A DNA stretch of 64,000 bases, from the NCBI GenBank assembly GCA_945949395.1, contig CAMFEK010000004.1, forward strand, positions 26,960 to 90,959. The letters are read 5' to 3'. Below are positions 39,480 through 49,385 of the stretch, piece after piece (positions within the stretch are counted from its first letter, which is position 1; the number at the start of each line of letters is the position of its first letter). This stretch comes from an uncultured Clostridia bacterium (GTDB lineage Bacteria > Bacillota > Clostridia > Christensenellales > Borkfalkiaceae). Both the position numbers and the translations under genes were made by a program. The notes under the pieces are model-generated. The model did not search any database. It was given only the letters and a program-made list of their open reading frames with translations, and was not told the DNA's origin.

Positions 39480-40412
39480 ATGAAAGAAAAAACAATTTCA
39501 AAGAAAAAAAGAAAATTTCGCGCTGAATCCGCCGTCGGATTAGCCGGAGCATTGATTCCGATTATCGGTTTTATATTTTTTAATTTCTTCCCGATCGTTG
39601 TTTCTTTTCTTGCGATGTTTTGCGATATGGAATATTACGATCTCGGATCGATGAAGTGGAACAACTTTCAAAATTTTATCAATGTTTTCCGGGACGCGCG
39701 TTTTTACAAATCGTTAGGCATCACTTTTTGGATAGCATCGGCGCAGTTTGTTTCGTTAGCGATCGCGTTGCTGATCGCGGTTCTTTTGAAACGCAACCGT
39801 AAGGGTTCAAAACTGTTTTTAGTGCTGTTCTTTATCCCTTATATATGTTCTTCGGTAGCCGTCGCTATTATGTGGGGATGGATTTTCGACTGGCAACATG
39901 GTATTCTCAACAGCATATTGGGAACAAATATCAACTGGTTGAATAATCCGGTAACGCCATCTACGCTAACTTGGGCGATCATCATAACTATTATCTGGCA
40001 AGCGCCCGGCTATGGAATCGTAATGTATCGGGTTGCGTTTGCCGCTATCGATCCGTCTCTTTATGAGGCGTCTTCGCTGGACGGAGCCGGAGGTTTTTCG
40101 CAATTCTGGCACATTACGCTTCCCAGCGTTGCACCCACGACGTTTTTCCTTTTGATGGCAGGTATTTTAGCGGGATTGATGACCTTTGATGCAGCAACGA
40201 TTCTCGCTCCGATAAGCTGGACGGGTATAGCGGGACAGGACGATATGGCGTTGACGTTGGTATATTATATCTATGTTTTAACAGGATTTAATGCACCGAG
40301 TTATATGGATATGCCAAAAGCTTCCGTTATATCCTGGGTACTCTTCCTGATGACGTTCATTTTTGCTTTCGGCACGTTTATAGTTCGTAATAGGAGAATG
40401 AAAAATGACTGA
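39480..40412 (+). CDS. Sugar ABC transporter permease, MalF/UgpA type
   Basis: A 310-residue inner-membrane permease with six or so helices. The cytoplasmic EAA loop reads LYEASSLDGAGGFSQFWHITLP (residues about 198-219), the ATPase-docking motif. It starts three bases after the binding-protein stop. It pairs with the next permease. The ATPase is not adjacent: the two candidates lie at 59.6 and 62.5 kb. Confidence 0.92.
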   Translation: MKEKTISKKKRKFRAESAVGLAGALIPIIGFIFFNFFPIVVSFLAMFCDMEYYDLGSMKWNNFQNFINVFRDARFYKSLGITFWIASAQFVSLAIALLIAVLLKRNRKGSKLFLVLFFIPYICSSVAVAIMWGWIFDWQHGILNSILGTNINWLNNPVTPSTLTWAIIITIIWQAPGYGIVMYRVAFAAIDPSLYEASSLDGAGGFSQFWHITLPSVAPTTFFLLMAGILAGLMTFDAATILAPISWTGIAGQDDMALTLVYYIYVLTGFNAPSYMDMPKASVISWVLFLMTFIFAFGTFIVRNRRMKND

Positions 40413-41322
40413 CTTAAAAAACGTGATAGAGGAACGCAATTTGAGAAAGGCGATTCGTAAACGGAATCCGAAGAAGAGCATCACCGACGTCGTTGTGTTT
40501 TTCTGTTTGATATTATATACTCTATTCCTGTTTGTTCCGTTTTATACAATCATCGTTTCTTCTTTTACGAGTAACACGGAAATCAATAGTTCATTGGACT
40601 TCGTATGGATACCTTCGCATATCTCATTGGAAGGTTATGAAAAGATTTTTTCCGCCGATTCTTCGTCGGGCTCTGTTTTATTTCTTTCCGGTCTGTTAAA
40701 TACGTTATGGCAGACGCTTCTTCCGCTTGTAATAGGCTTATTTGTTTCCGGATTTTCGGCGTATTGTTATTCCAAACTTAAATTTCCTTTCAAAGAAAAA
40801 TTATTTTTGGTTGAAATTGCAACTATGACAATGCCTCTTGGGGCTTTTGGTATTATTTCTTATCTGTTTTATTCTTGGCTCGGATGGGAAAGCTCCGCAT
40901 TGCCCATTATAATTCCCGGCATGTTTGGTTCTGCCACTATGATCTTTTTCCTGCGAACTTATTTTGACGGGATTTCGGACGGAATCATCGAGGCGGCAAA
41001 AATAGACGGAGCTGGAATTTTTCACATATTTTTTAAGGTAATCATTCCGATGGCTCTCCCTGCTTTTGTAGCGCAATTCATTTTCGGATTTGTAAGCGGT
41101 TACAATAACTATGTGAGTGCATTGATGTATCTTCCTTCCGAAAAAGGTTTATGGCCTTTGCAGTTGGTACTGTCCAATACGATTACCGATTCTTTGATTG
41201 CTCCGTATATTAACGCAAAATGTGCCGCGGCACTTGTCGGAATGCTTCCTTTGATTGTTTTATATTGCTTTATGCAAAAGTTTTTCATTGAAGGCATTTC
41301 GGTTGGCGGCGTCAAAGAATAG
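40405..41322 (+). CDS. Sugar ABC transporter permease, MalG/UgpE type
   Basis: A 305-residue permease, overlapping the previous gene by eight bases with SD AGGAGA. It has a hydrophobic six-helix layout, an EAA motif IIEAAKIDGAGIFHIFFKV followed by IIP, and a C-terminal FIEGISVGGVKE typical of the MalG branch. It forms the transmembrane channel with the upstream permease. Confidence 0.92.
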   Translation: MTDLKNVIEERNLRKAIRKRNPKKSITDVVVFFCLILYTLFLFVPFYTIIVSSFTSNTEINSSLDFVWIPSHISLEGYEKIFSADSSSGSVLFLSGLLNTLWQTLLPLVIGLFVSGFSAYCYSKLKFPFKEKLFLVEIATMTMPLGAFGIISYLFYSWLGWESSALPIIIPGMFGSATMIFFLRTYFDGISDGIIEAAKIDGAGIFHIFFKVIIPMALPAFVAQFIFGFVSGYNNYVSALMYLPSEKGLWPLQLVLSNTITDSLIAPYINAKCAAALVGMLPLIVLYCFMQKFFIEGISVGGVKE

Positions 41323-41371
41323 ATTGATATGCGTAATATGGCATTTTGAAAAAAATAAAGGAAATAATCAT

Positions 41372-43237
41372 ATGAAAATAAAACCGAAAATAACGGCGTT
41401 GGTCGGGCTGGCCATTGCCTCCGCCTTGATGTTGACCGGGTGCGAGGGAGGCGTTCGAACCGTTTATGAATTAGCGCATTATAACGGTACGGAATTTGAG
41501 GAATTGACCGGTAAACCCGTTTACAATCAAGAACTATGGAATCTCAATACCGGTGAAATCGGACTCCCGGATCCGTTTGTGCTCGATAATACACAAAGGG
41601 ACGGCTACTATTATGTATACGGTACAGGCGGATTATTCGGTTGTTATCGTTCGCAAGACCTTTCCGTGTGGGAGCCGATGGGGGAAGTATTAAATCTGCC
41701 TGCAAGCTTAATCGGGGCAAGAGATCTTTGGGCTCCGGAGGTCGTATTCGACGCCGGTGATACCCAAACGACGGATGACGATTGCTATTACATGTTTTTT
41801 AGCGCAACGCCCGTAAGCGATGGATTAACGGGGAAATATGAGGGTGCCGCACAGTATATGATGATGGCAGCGCGTGCAAAAGATCCTTTCGGTCCGTTCG
41901 CCCTCATCGATTTCACGGATGAAAATAGTTGCGGGAAGGGGAATGTTCATACTTATCAGACGAGCGATTTCCCGCATTACTATGCGAAATACGCCTATTT
42001 TGATCCTCAGATCCATTACGATAAGATTCAGGAGATCGATCCTTTGTTGTATGAGGAAAACGGACAGAAGGGCGGATATCTCGACAATATCGATCCGCAT
42101 CCGTATGTGACGCCGGACGGACAAAAATATTTATATTTTATCCGAAACAATCCCTATGGCAGTATCATCGGCGTTAAAATGAAGGACAATAATTGGATGA
42201 CGCCCGATTATGACACGTACACGATTCTCACTCGCTCATTGTATTATACAACGGAAGAGTATGAAAAAGCACAGAGCGGAGAGACGGTAGAAAAAGTGTC
42301 GTACGAAATGTGGGGTAGCGGTCCTGTGAATGAGGGTCCCCAAATGTATTGCCATAACGGCAAATATTATTTGGCGTTTTCTGCTAACGGATACGGAGAT
42401 GCCGGTTACTGTGTAGCGCAGGCTGTCGGGGATACTCCGTTGGGACCTTTCCGCAAATTGAGAGAGGAAGAGGGCGGCGTTGTGATTTCTGGCGATCTCG
42501 GCATGAATCCAAACGTCTCCGGTAGCGGACATAATTCCTTTTTCAACGTTGGCGATAAACTTTATATTGCTTATCACAAACATAATGATGTTTCGACCGT
42601 AGAAGCCGGCAGACATTTCTGTATCGACGAAGTAAAATGGGTAAAGATTGAGGGTATTAACGGGGAAGAATTCGAAGTAATGTATTCCACTCCGACTACC
42701 ACTGTTCAACCCAAGATTGTTTCAGATTATAAGAACATAGCAGCGGAAGCCAAGGTGAGTTTGAAAAGCGGCTCGTTGGAAGACGGTTCGTCTCTCGGTT
42801 GTTTGACCGACGGATTACTGTCATTCTATAAATATGTAAATACGGATTTTATCGAACGATACGTGAATGAAACGAAGATTACGAAGAAATCGACGTTTTC
42901 TTTGACGTTTAACACGCCCAGACAGGTAAGGGCCGTAATGCTTTACAACTCAAAAAATGAAACGGATATTTTTACGGAAATTGACGAAATCCGTCTGTAC
43001 TGTGAAGAAAACGGAAAAGAAAAGATCTATGTAATCCGCGATGTTCCGTTCCTTGTGGAGCGATTTGCAGATGTTACGCAGATGGAAGAAGAGATCGGTA
43101 TAGAGATGCTTGTGCCCGGAGCAACGGCTTATGCGGAATTTAAGGAAGTTCGCGTCAGAAGCATGGATATAACCGTTTCGGTGCCTGATTCAAACAAATG
43201 CGTAGGAATTTCTGAAATCGCGGTACTCGGGAAATAG
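41372..43237 (+). CDS. GH43-family glycosidase lipoprotein with C-terminal binding domain
   Basis: A 621-residue surface lipoprotein (lipobox LTGC). The five-bladed propeller of GH43 spans about 55-440. The general base is Asp67 in LPDPFVLD, followed by DLWAPEVVF, the pKa-modulating Asp241 in NIDPHPY, and the acid Glu321 in NEGPQ. The family cleaves arabinofuranosyl or xylosyl residues. The last 170 residues resemble an F5/8-type carbohydrate-binding domain (IAAEAKVSLKSGS, RAVMLYNSKNE). The upstream in-frame start lies inside the permease gene; ATG 41372 with AAAGGA is right. The next gene begins 15 nt later. Confidence 0.87.
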   Translation: MKIKPKITALVGLAIASALMLTGCEGGVRTVYELAHYNGTEFEELTGKPVYNQELWNLNTGEIGLPDPFVLDNTQRDGYYYVYGTGGLFGCYRSQDLSVWEPMGEVLNLPASLIGARDLWAPEVVFDAGDTQTTDDDCYYMFFSATPVSDGLTGKYEGAAQYMMMAARAKDPFGPFALIDFTDENSCGKGNVHTYQTSDFPHYYAKYAYFDPQIHYDKIQEIDPLLYEENGQKGGYLDNIDPHPYVTPDGQKYLYFIRNNPYGSIIGVKMKDNNWMTPDYDTYTILTRSLYYTTEEYEKAQSGETVEKVSYEMWGSGPVNEGPQMYCHNGKYYLAFSANGYGDAGYCVAQAVGDTPLGPFRKLREEEGGVVISGDLGMNPNVSGSGHNSFFNVGDKLYIAYHKHNDVSTVEAGRHFCIDEVKWVKIEGINGEEFEVMYSTPTTTVQPKIVSDYKNIAAEAKVSLKSGSLEDGSSLGCLTDGLLSFYKYVNTDFIERYVNETKITKKSTFSLTFNTPRQVRAVMLYNSKNETDIFTEIDEIRLYCEENGKEKIYVIRDVPFLVERFADVTQMEEEIGIEMLVPGATAYAEFKEVRVRSMDITVSVPDSNKCVGISEIAVLGK

Positions 43238-43251
43238 TGGAGGGAAAGAGT

Positions 43252-44259
43252 ATGAAAATAAAAAAAATAGTCGGCGGATTGCTCGCCTCGGCTCTGTTGT
43301 GTTGTACCTTTCTTCTCGGATCTTGCGAAAAAAACGTGACTGAGAAATTGATTGAAACAAACGAAACGTATTCTTTTGTCAATCCGCCGTATTCTTTGGC
43401 TGCTACGGATGAGGATGTGACGATTGACGGAAAATTCGATGAGCCTTGTTGGTCGGAAGCGAGAGGACGCAGGTGGTTGCATGCGAAAAAAATTTCCGGC
43501 ACGCACACGGCAGACGTGGGAATCGCTTCTTATTTCGGAAATAACGGTCTGTATTTTGCATTTACGGTCAGCGAAAGTACCCCTATCAGTTTTAATCCCG
43601 TCCGATCTTCCCCCTATAACAGCGGTCTGGAATTATATTTTGCATTCGGTGACGCATCATCATGGATGGACGGATTATACGAAATCGACGTGACTGCCGG
43701 TGAGCAGTTCAAAATTCGTAAATACGAAACCGGCGGATATAGATACTACGGTTACAAGAGGGAAAGCGCTCCTATTATGGCTGTAGTTCGGAATGGGGAT
43801 ATTTATGCGGGTACTTGTACCGCATACGATATCGAATTGTTTTTGCCGTATTCGATGTTTGGGCGAACGACAAAACCGACGTCAATCTATTTGAATCCCA
43901 CGCATATCGCACCGACCGATTCTACGTCGCAGAATCGTGACTGGTATTGTTTCGGGCAAAGACAAATTTCTTTCTACGGTTGGGAGAAAACGCATCAAGC
44001 CTATACGTTTGATATGGGAGGATTCGTAAGCGATAAGTTGATTTTGGAGTATAAAGGAGGAGTCGTTTCCGAAGAATGGGGTTACGATTTCGTGGTGGCG
44101 GGAGATACGGTAAATCTATTTCTTACGCCCGACGACGGGAAGGAGCTGAAAGTTTTTACGGTCAACGGAATCGATCGACTCTCTGAGGTCAAAAACTCGG
44201 TTTACAGTTTCACGCACGACGGAATGGGACAAGTTCTTGTGCATGCCGAATTTGCCTAA
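43252..44259 (+). CDS. Lipoprotein with CBM9-like carbohydrate-binding domain
   Basis: A 335-residue lipoprotein (lipobox LGSC near residue 24). From about residue 45 it resembles family 9/DOMON-like binding modules: VTIDGKFDEPCWSEA, then LYFAFTVSES, SGLELYFAFGD, and YDIELFLPYSMFG. A small beta domain closes the protein. It probably captures glycans at the cell surface for the co-encoded hydrolases. The start is after GGAGGGAAAGAGT. Confidence 0.75.
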   Translation: MKIKKIVGGLLASALLCCTFLLGSCEKNVTEKLIETNETYSFVNPPYSLAATDEDVTIDGKFDEPCWSEARGRRWLHAKKISGTHTADVGIASYFGNNGLYFAFTVSESTPISFNPVRSSPYNSGLELYFAFGDASSWMDGLYEIDVTAGEQFKIRKYETGGYRYYGYKRESAPIMAVVRNGDIYAGTCTAYDIELFLPYSMFGRTTKPTSIYLNPTHIAPTDSTSQNRDWYCFGQRQISFYGWEKTHQAYTFDMGGFVSDKLILEYKGGVVSEEWGYDFVVAGDTVNLFLTPDDGKELKVFTVNGIDRLSEVKNSVYSFTHDGMGQVLVHAEFA

Positions 44260-44374
44260 ATAAATTTTTCGTTCGGTATAGCGCAGGTATCCTATGTCGT
44301 TTCTCGGGTAGTGTGCTCGTGATCTTTCAGAAAAACAGAAACTCATTTAATTGATATATATTAAGGGAGAAATT

Positions 44375-46030
44375 ATGAAGAGAAAACCAATAAACATTTT
44401 ATTCGTTTGTATGGTGGCGGCAACGGTATTAGGCGTTGCTAGCTGCGGAAACAAACATAACCATGAGTTGCGCTTGGTCGAAGGAAAAGACTCAAGTTGC
44501 TACGAGACAGGCTTCGATTCCTATTATGTATGTGATTGTGGTATCATGTATGCAGATGAAGCGGGGAAACAACAGATAGAAGAACCCGCTATCAAGCCTT
44601 TGAAAGCTCATACATTGACAGAGGTGGCAGAGCAAGAAGTTACTTGTACGGAAAACGGAACGCTCCACCATTGGAATTGCACCGTTTGCAACAAAAAGTT
44701 CTCTGACGAAGAGGGTAGAAACGAAACGACCGATGTTGTGGTATACGCTCTGGGGCACGATGTTACATATTACCCCGGGGAGATGCCCACCACGGAATCC
44801 GATGGTATAAAGGAACATTACGAATGTAATAAATGCGGACAAATATTCTTAGATAGAGCTTGTTCCAAACCGACGTCGGAAGAAGGTCTTAGTATTCCAA
44901 AGGCGGAAGAAGGTTTAGACGGCACGTTGACGGAGTCCTTTTATTCTCCCAAAACCGCTTTATATCTCGGTGGAGATGATTTGAAAGATGGTGGTGTCGG
45001 TTTAATCGTCAATGCCCGGACGGGAGAAAATGGCGTTTATCTGCATATGCAGCTCAACCATAGTTATCGGCATACAACTCAGGACGGAACACCGATCTCT
45101 TGTATCCGACTTTTCTTGGCTGCGAACAACAACGAGACGAATTCTTATACCGGAAGAGGTGTGGGAGAGACAGGTCGTGACGTCGAGATAGATTTCTGTT
45201 TGAACGAAACGATGGGCGGAGACTCATTGTCTTTGGCGAAATATCAAAGAACGGTCGAGAATCCGGCAGGTAGTAAAACGCCTTATACGTCGGTATGGGA
45301 AGCGTTTATTCCTTATGAAGAAGTTGCTTCTGCGAACAACGGTGCGCTTGCCGAGGCTTTTGAACGAAACAACGGCGTTTGCTCCGTCAAGAAAGGATAT
45401 AACATGTTCTTTACAGTCGTGGGTAGCATGTTCGTCGATACGCAGGGACAGGCTGAAATCTTTACGTCAACAGATACTTCCGGTTGCGACCAAAAGGATA
45501 ATTGGTATTTCTGGTATGTGAAAGGCTATGGGGATTGGAGCCGTGATCAGAAAATGTTGGTTTTGAGCGAGAAAGGACTTGTTCCCGAAATCCCCAACGC
45601 TTATGATTCTTTAACGATACATACAAAATCGAATGAGCACGTAACGAGTTGGAAAGTTCCCGAAACGCTCGACTACGACGGCGCTGTCAGCGGTTCGGTT
45701 ACGGCGGAAAAAGGATATGTCGTCAGAGGATTAAAAATCAACGGAAAGATTTATACGCTGAATTCCGATCTTGTCGAAGGAGAAATCAAATTCGGTCCGA
45801 TCAGCACTGCCGATATAGGGATTCGTTGGTTCGACTCGGCTATTGAAGTCGAAGCGCTTGTAATAGAGTTAGCATTCCAGGATGTTGAGATGAACTTAAA
45901 CGTGCGTAAAGATGGCGCCACAACCGTCTTGGCTCAAGGCACTTCCGTAGTCCTTACCGATATCGGGGGCAATCAATATGTCGGAACTGTCAGCGACGAT
46001 AACGGTAGGTGGTATTCCGTAACGTTTTGA
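44375..46030 (+). CDS. Large repeat lipoprotein, N-terminal part (frameshifted from the next ORF)
   Basis: 551 codons to a TGA at 46028-46030. Lipobox VASC. Residues about 27-180 contain three or so Cys-rich modules with paired CxxC (WNCTVCNKKF, YECNKCGQIF), separated by His/Thr linkers. A CBM9-like binding region follows (about 195-400), then an Ig-like module that matches the one repeated in the next ORF. The frame breaks at TTTT (46025-46028): with one more T it would continue into the following ORF. The intact protein would be about 1600 residues. Confidence 0.75.
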   Translation: MKRKPINILFVCMVAATVLGVASCGNKHNHELRLVEGKDSSCYETGFDSYYVCDCGIMYADEAGKQQIEEPAIKPLKAHTLTEVAEQEVTCTENGTLHHWNCTVCNKKFSDEEGRNETTDVVVYALGHDVTYYPGEMPTTESDGIKEHYECNKCGQIFLDRACSKPTSEEGLSIPKAEEGLDGTLTESFYSPKTALYLGGDDLKDGGVGLIVNARTGENGVYLHMQLNHSYRHTTQDGTPISCIRLFLAANNNETNSYTGRGVGETGRDVEIDFCLNETMGGDSLSLAKYQRTVENPAGSKTPYTSVWEAFIPYEEVASANNGALAEAFERNNGVCSVKKGYNMFFTVVGSMFVDTQGQAEIFTSTDTSGCDQKDNWYFWYVKGYGDWSRDQKMLVLSEKGLVPEIPNAYDSLTIHTKSNEHVTSWKVPETLDYDGAVSGSVTAEKGYVVRGLKINGKIYTLNSDLVEGEIKFGPISTADIGIRWFDSAIEVEALVIELAFQDVEMNLNVRKDGATTVLAQGTSVVLTDIGGNQYVGTVSDDNGRWYSVTF

Positions 46031-49000
46031 TTTCTGACTGTACGATTTCGACGGAAGAATGTTTGGAAAGCGCTCCGATTACGATCAAGAAAGGGACAAC
46101 CAAATACGGTCCGATCACGTTGGAATATCGGTACGCAACGTCTACGGGTACCGACGGATACGGCAAGGTCGATTTCTCGAAGATGAACGAAGAAAACCAT
46201 GCGTTGACGCTGGACGGAGAGGGGAAAGCAACGGGTACGAACGTATACGTGGAGACAAAGTTGAACCTCCCCGACGCTATTGCAGACTCGAAGTATGTGA
46301 CGGTGGAAACGACGTTGAAATTCAACGGAAACGTAGGATTCTGGTCGCATCGTTTCGGAATCAAGATGGCTCAGAACAAGGGAATAGGCGTGACGGTGCT
46401 TCCTTCGGACTGGGGAGATCCTCGTTTGCAGGTATTCGGACTGTACGAAGAAAATGCAAACGACGCATTTGCAGGATGGAGCGATACATATACGCAGTAT
46501 TATGATGCGGTTGCTGCGGCACTCAATGGCAAAGGATTAAAACTTCGTATCGTCCGTTCGGACACGCAGATCATTCAGTACGCATATATAGACGGAGCAT
46601 GGGTACAACTCGGAGATGCGGTAACGTGTGATACGAACGCAAAGACGGATATTCGCTTCCTCGTATGCGACGGCTCGTGGACGGTTGGCAATATCGAATA
46701 CGGTACTCTCGAATACGTAGATGTGAAGGTTCCTCAAATCGGCGTAAGCGGATACTATGCGCATTTGCGTGCGAAAGACGGAACGTTATATACGGTTGAC
46801 GGACTCGAAACAACGGAAGAGGCAATTACGATTGCGGCATTCACAGAGTTTGATCTTGCACTTACAATAAACGCTAAAAAGGATGGAACGACGAGCATAC
46901 TTCCCGACGGAACGGTTGTAGTTTTGCATCCTGAAATCGGTGAATCGGTAGAAGGGACGATAAGAGATGGCAAGATTGAAGCAAAATTGCTGTTCTATGG
47001 CGCTTATAAGGTCACGGCAGGAGATTTTGTCGGAACGCTATCTGTAGCAAAAGAATCTCTTCCTACAGAAATGACTTTGGAATATAACTATGCAACTTCT
47101 ACGGGTAACAGTAGATATGGTGAGATTGATTTCTCGAAGATGAACGATGCAAACCATGCGTTGACGTTAGACGGACGCGGGAAGGCAACGGGTACGAACG
47201 TATATGTGGAAGCAAAATTGAATCTTCCCGATTCCGTTGCGAACTCAAAATACGTGCTTATGGAAACGACGGTGAAGTTCAACGGAAACGTAGGCTACTG
47301 GTCGCATCGTTTCGGAATCAAAATGACGGAAAATAGCGGCATAGGCATGACGGTGCTTCCTTCGGACTGGGGAGACCCTCGTTTGCAAGTATTCGGGCTG
47401 TACGCAGAAAATGCAAACGACGTATTTGCAGGATGGAGCAATACGTATACGTATTATTATGCTAAGGTTGTAGAGGCTCTCAACGGAGACGGACTGCCCC
47501 TTCGGTTGCTTCGTGTGGATTCGAGTATTATGCAGTACGCATATTTAGACGGAGAATGGGTACAACTCGGAGAAGTTTCGTGCGATTGGAGTATGAACAC
47601 GGATATTCGCTTCCTCGCATGCGACGGCTCGTGGACGCTTGACAATACCGTGTTTGGTACGCTTGAATACGTAAGGGCAAAGGCTCCTCGTGTGGGCGTA
47701 CAAGGAAATCGTGCGCATTTGCGCGCTGAAGACGGAACGTTGTATACGACTTCCGGCTTCGAAACAACGAAATCGGCAATTACGATTGCTGCGTTGGAAG
47801 AGGTTGAGCTGGAACTTGCGGTAAACGGTAAAAAGGATGGAACGACAAAGGTACTTCCCAACAGAACGGTTGTAGTATTGAGCTCTAAAAACGGTGATTC
47901 GGCAGAAGGGACGATAACGGACGGAAAGCTCTCAGTGAGATTGCTGAAGAATTGCTCTTACACGGTTACCGCAGGAGATTATGAAGGAACTTTATCCGTT
48001 TCAGGTAGTTCTCTTCCTACAGAAATGACTTTGGAATATCGGTATGCAACGTCTACGGGTACCGACGGATACGGCAAGGTCGATTTCTCGAAGATGAACG
48101 AAGGAAACCACGCGTTGACGCTGGACGGACTTGGTGGCGCAACGGGTACGAACGTATACGTGGAAACAAAGTTAAATCTCCCCGACGCTATCGCAAGCTC
48201 GAAGTATGTGACGGTAGAAACGACGTTGAAATTCAACGGAAACGTAGGACTCTGGTCGCATCGTTTCGGAATCAAGATGACGGAAAACAAGGGCGTAGGC
48301 GTGACGGTGCTTCCTTCTGATGCATGGGACCCTCGTTTGCAAGTATTTGAACTGTACAAAGAAAACGGCAACGTATTCGACGGATGGAGCAACACGTTTA
48401 CGCAATATTATGCAAAGGTTGTGGAGACACTCAACGGAAACGGACTACAACTTCGTATCGTCCGTTCGGACACGCAGATCCTTCAGTACGCATATCTGAA
48501 CAATGCATGGGTACAATTTGGACCCGCAGTAACGTGTGACACGAACGCGAATACGGATATTCGCTTCCTCATTTGTGACGGTTCGTGGACTTTCAGCAAC
48601 ACTTCGTATGAGATTAATAGCTTTTACCTTACGAATGCGGACCCTCTGACTTTAGATGGAAACGGACAGGCAACCTCAACAGGTAAAAACGATAATTATT
48701 GTGTGGAAACAAAGCTGGATATACCCGACGCTATTGCAAACTCGAAGTATGTGACGGTAGAAGCTACGTTGAAGTTCAACGGCGGAGCAGATGATGCTCC
48801 CTGGTGGCGTCGTTGCGGAATCAAGATAACGGAAAGCGACGGATTAGGACTGTTGTATCTTAACGGTGTGAATCCGTTCGAATTATACGGCAATCCGGAC
48901 GTTATATTTGCTAATGAAGTCGGAATAGTTTATCCCGATTACAACGAAGCAGTAATAGCGGCTCTTACCGGAGAAGGATTAAAACTTCGTATCGTTCGTT

Positions 49001-49158
49001 CGGACGCGCAGATCATTCAGTACGCATATCTGAACAATGTATGGGTACAATTCGGACCCGTGGTGGCGTGCGATGCGAACGCGAATACGGATATTCGTTT
49101 CCTCGTATGCGACGGTTCGTGGACGCTTGGCAATATTGTAATTTCTTACAATACCTGA
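46009..49158 (+). CDS. Large repeat lipoprotein, C-terminal part with LamG-like repeats
   Basis: About 1040 residues in a second frame, without a credible own start (only a GTG without SD), so it is the continuation of the preceding lipoprotein. It holds tandem units of about 318 residues beginning TLEYRYATSTG at 46117, 47074 and 48028, and a shortened fourth unit from about 48.62 kb. Each has a concanavalin/LamG-like module (KYVTVETTLKFNGNVG, WSHRFGIKM, LQYAYL-type strands). The first two also carry an Ig-like linker (KKDGTT...GTVVVL). Units 1 and 3 are nearly identical in DNA, showing recent duplication. Likely glycan-binding. Confidence 0.7.
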   Translation: MVFRNVLISDCTISTEECLESAPITIKKGTTKYGPITLEYRYATSTGTDGYGKVDFSKMNEENHALTLDGEGKATGTNVYVETKLNLPDAIADSKYVTVETTLKFNGNVGFWSHRFGIKMAQNKGIGVTVLPSDWGDPRLQVFGLYEENANDAFAGWSDTYTQYYDAVAAALNGKGLKLRIVRSDTQIIQYAYIDGAWVQLGDAVTCDTNAKTDIRFLVCDGSWTVGNIEYGTLEYVDVKVPQIGVSGYYAHLRAKDGTLYTVDGLETTEEAITIAAFTEFDLALTINAKKDGTTSILPDGTVVVLHPEIGESVEGTIRDGKIEAKLLFYGAYKVTAGDFVGTLSVAKESLPTEMTLEYNYATSTGNSRYGEIDFSKMNDANHALTLDGRGKATGTNVYVEAKLNLPDSVANSKYVLMETTVKFNGNVGYWSHRFGIKMTENSGIGMTVLPSDWGDPRLQVFGLYAENANDVFAGWSNTYTYYYAKVVEALNGDGLPLRLLRVDSSIMQYAYLDGEWVQLGEVSCDWSMNTDIRFLACDGSWTLDNTVFGTLEYVRAKAPRVGVQGNRAHLRAEDGTLYTTSGFETTKSAITIAALEEVELELAVNGKKDGTTKVLPNRTVVVLSSKNGDSAEGTITDGKLSVRLLKNCSYTVTAGDYEGTLSVSGSSLPTEMTLEYRYATSTGTDGYGKVDFSKMNEGNHALTLDGLGGATGTNVYVETKLNLPDAIASSKYVTVETTLKFNGNVGLWSHRFGIKMTENKGVGVTVLPSDAWDPRLQVFELYKENGNVFDGWSNTFTQYYAKVVETLNGNGLQLRIVRSDTQILQYAYLNNAWVQFGPAVTCDTNANTDIRFLICDGSWTFSNTSYEINSFYLTNADPLTLDGNGQATSTGKNDNYCVETKLDIPDAIANSKYVTVEATLKFNGGADDAPWWRRCGIKITESDGLGLLYLNGVNPFELYGNPDVIFANEVGIVYPDYNEAVIAALTGEGLKLRIVRSDAQIIQYAYLNNVWVQFGPVVACDANANTDIRFLVCDGSWTLGNIVISYNT

Positions 49159-49297
49159 CGGAATTCGTCTGAAAACGGTAGATTGAATAGCGAAGGCCGC
49201 TATTGCGGCTTTCGCTAAACGATCCATCGAATTCAAAAAGTTAAAAATACGTCGACCGTTTGAAATGAGAAGATAAATATGGGTGTTGGAAACAATT

Positions 49298-49334
49298 TTA
49301 AGGCGGGTGGATTGTGCCGTTCGCCTTAATTTTT
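49298..49334 (+). terminator. Terminator after the repeat lipoprotein
   Basis: TTAAGGCG (49298-49305) pairs with CGCCTTAA (49322-49329), followed by T's. A second hairpin GCGAAGGCCGC/GCGGCTTTCGC (49190-49215) lies closer to the stop. Confidence 0.6.
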
Positions 49335-49385
49335 CGGTTTTGAAAATGAAATTCGTTTACCGAGAAGAACAATAAAGGAAATGAT

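Noticed and set aside
46009-46030. Programmed -1 ribosomal frameshift in the large lipoprotein
   Set aside because: The local codons ACG TTT TGA do not form an X-XXY-YYZ slippery heptamer, and slipping back would mismatch the Phe tRNA. A lost base or sequencing error is simpler.
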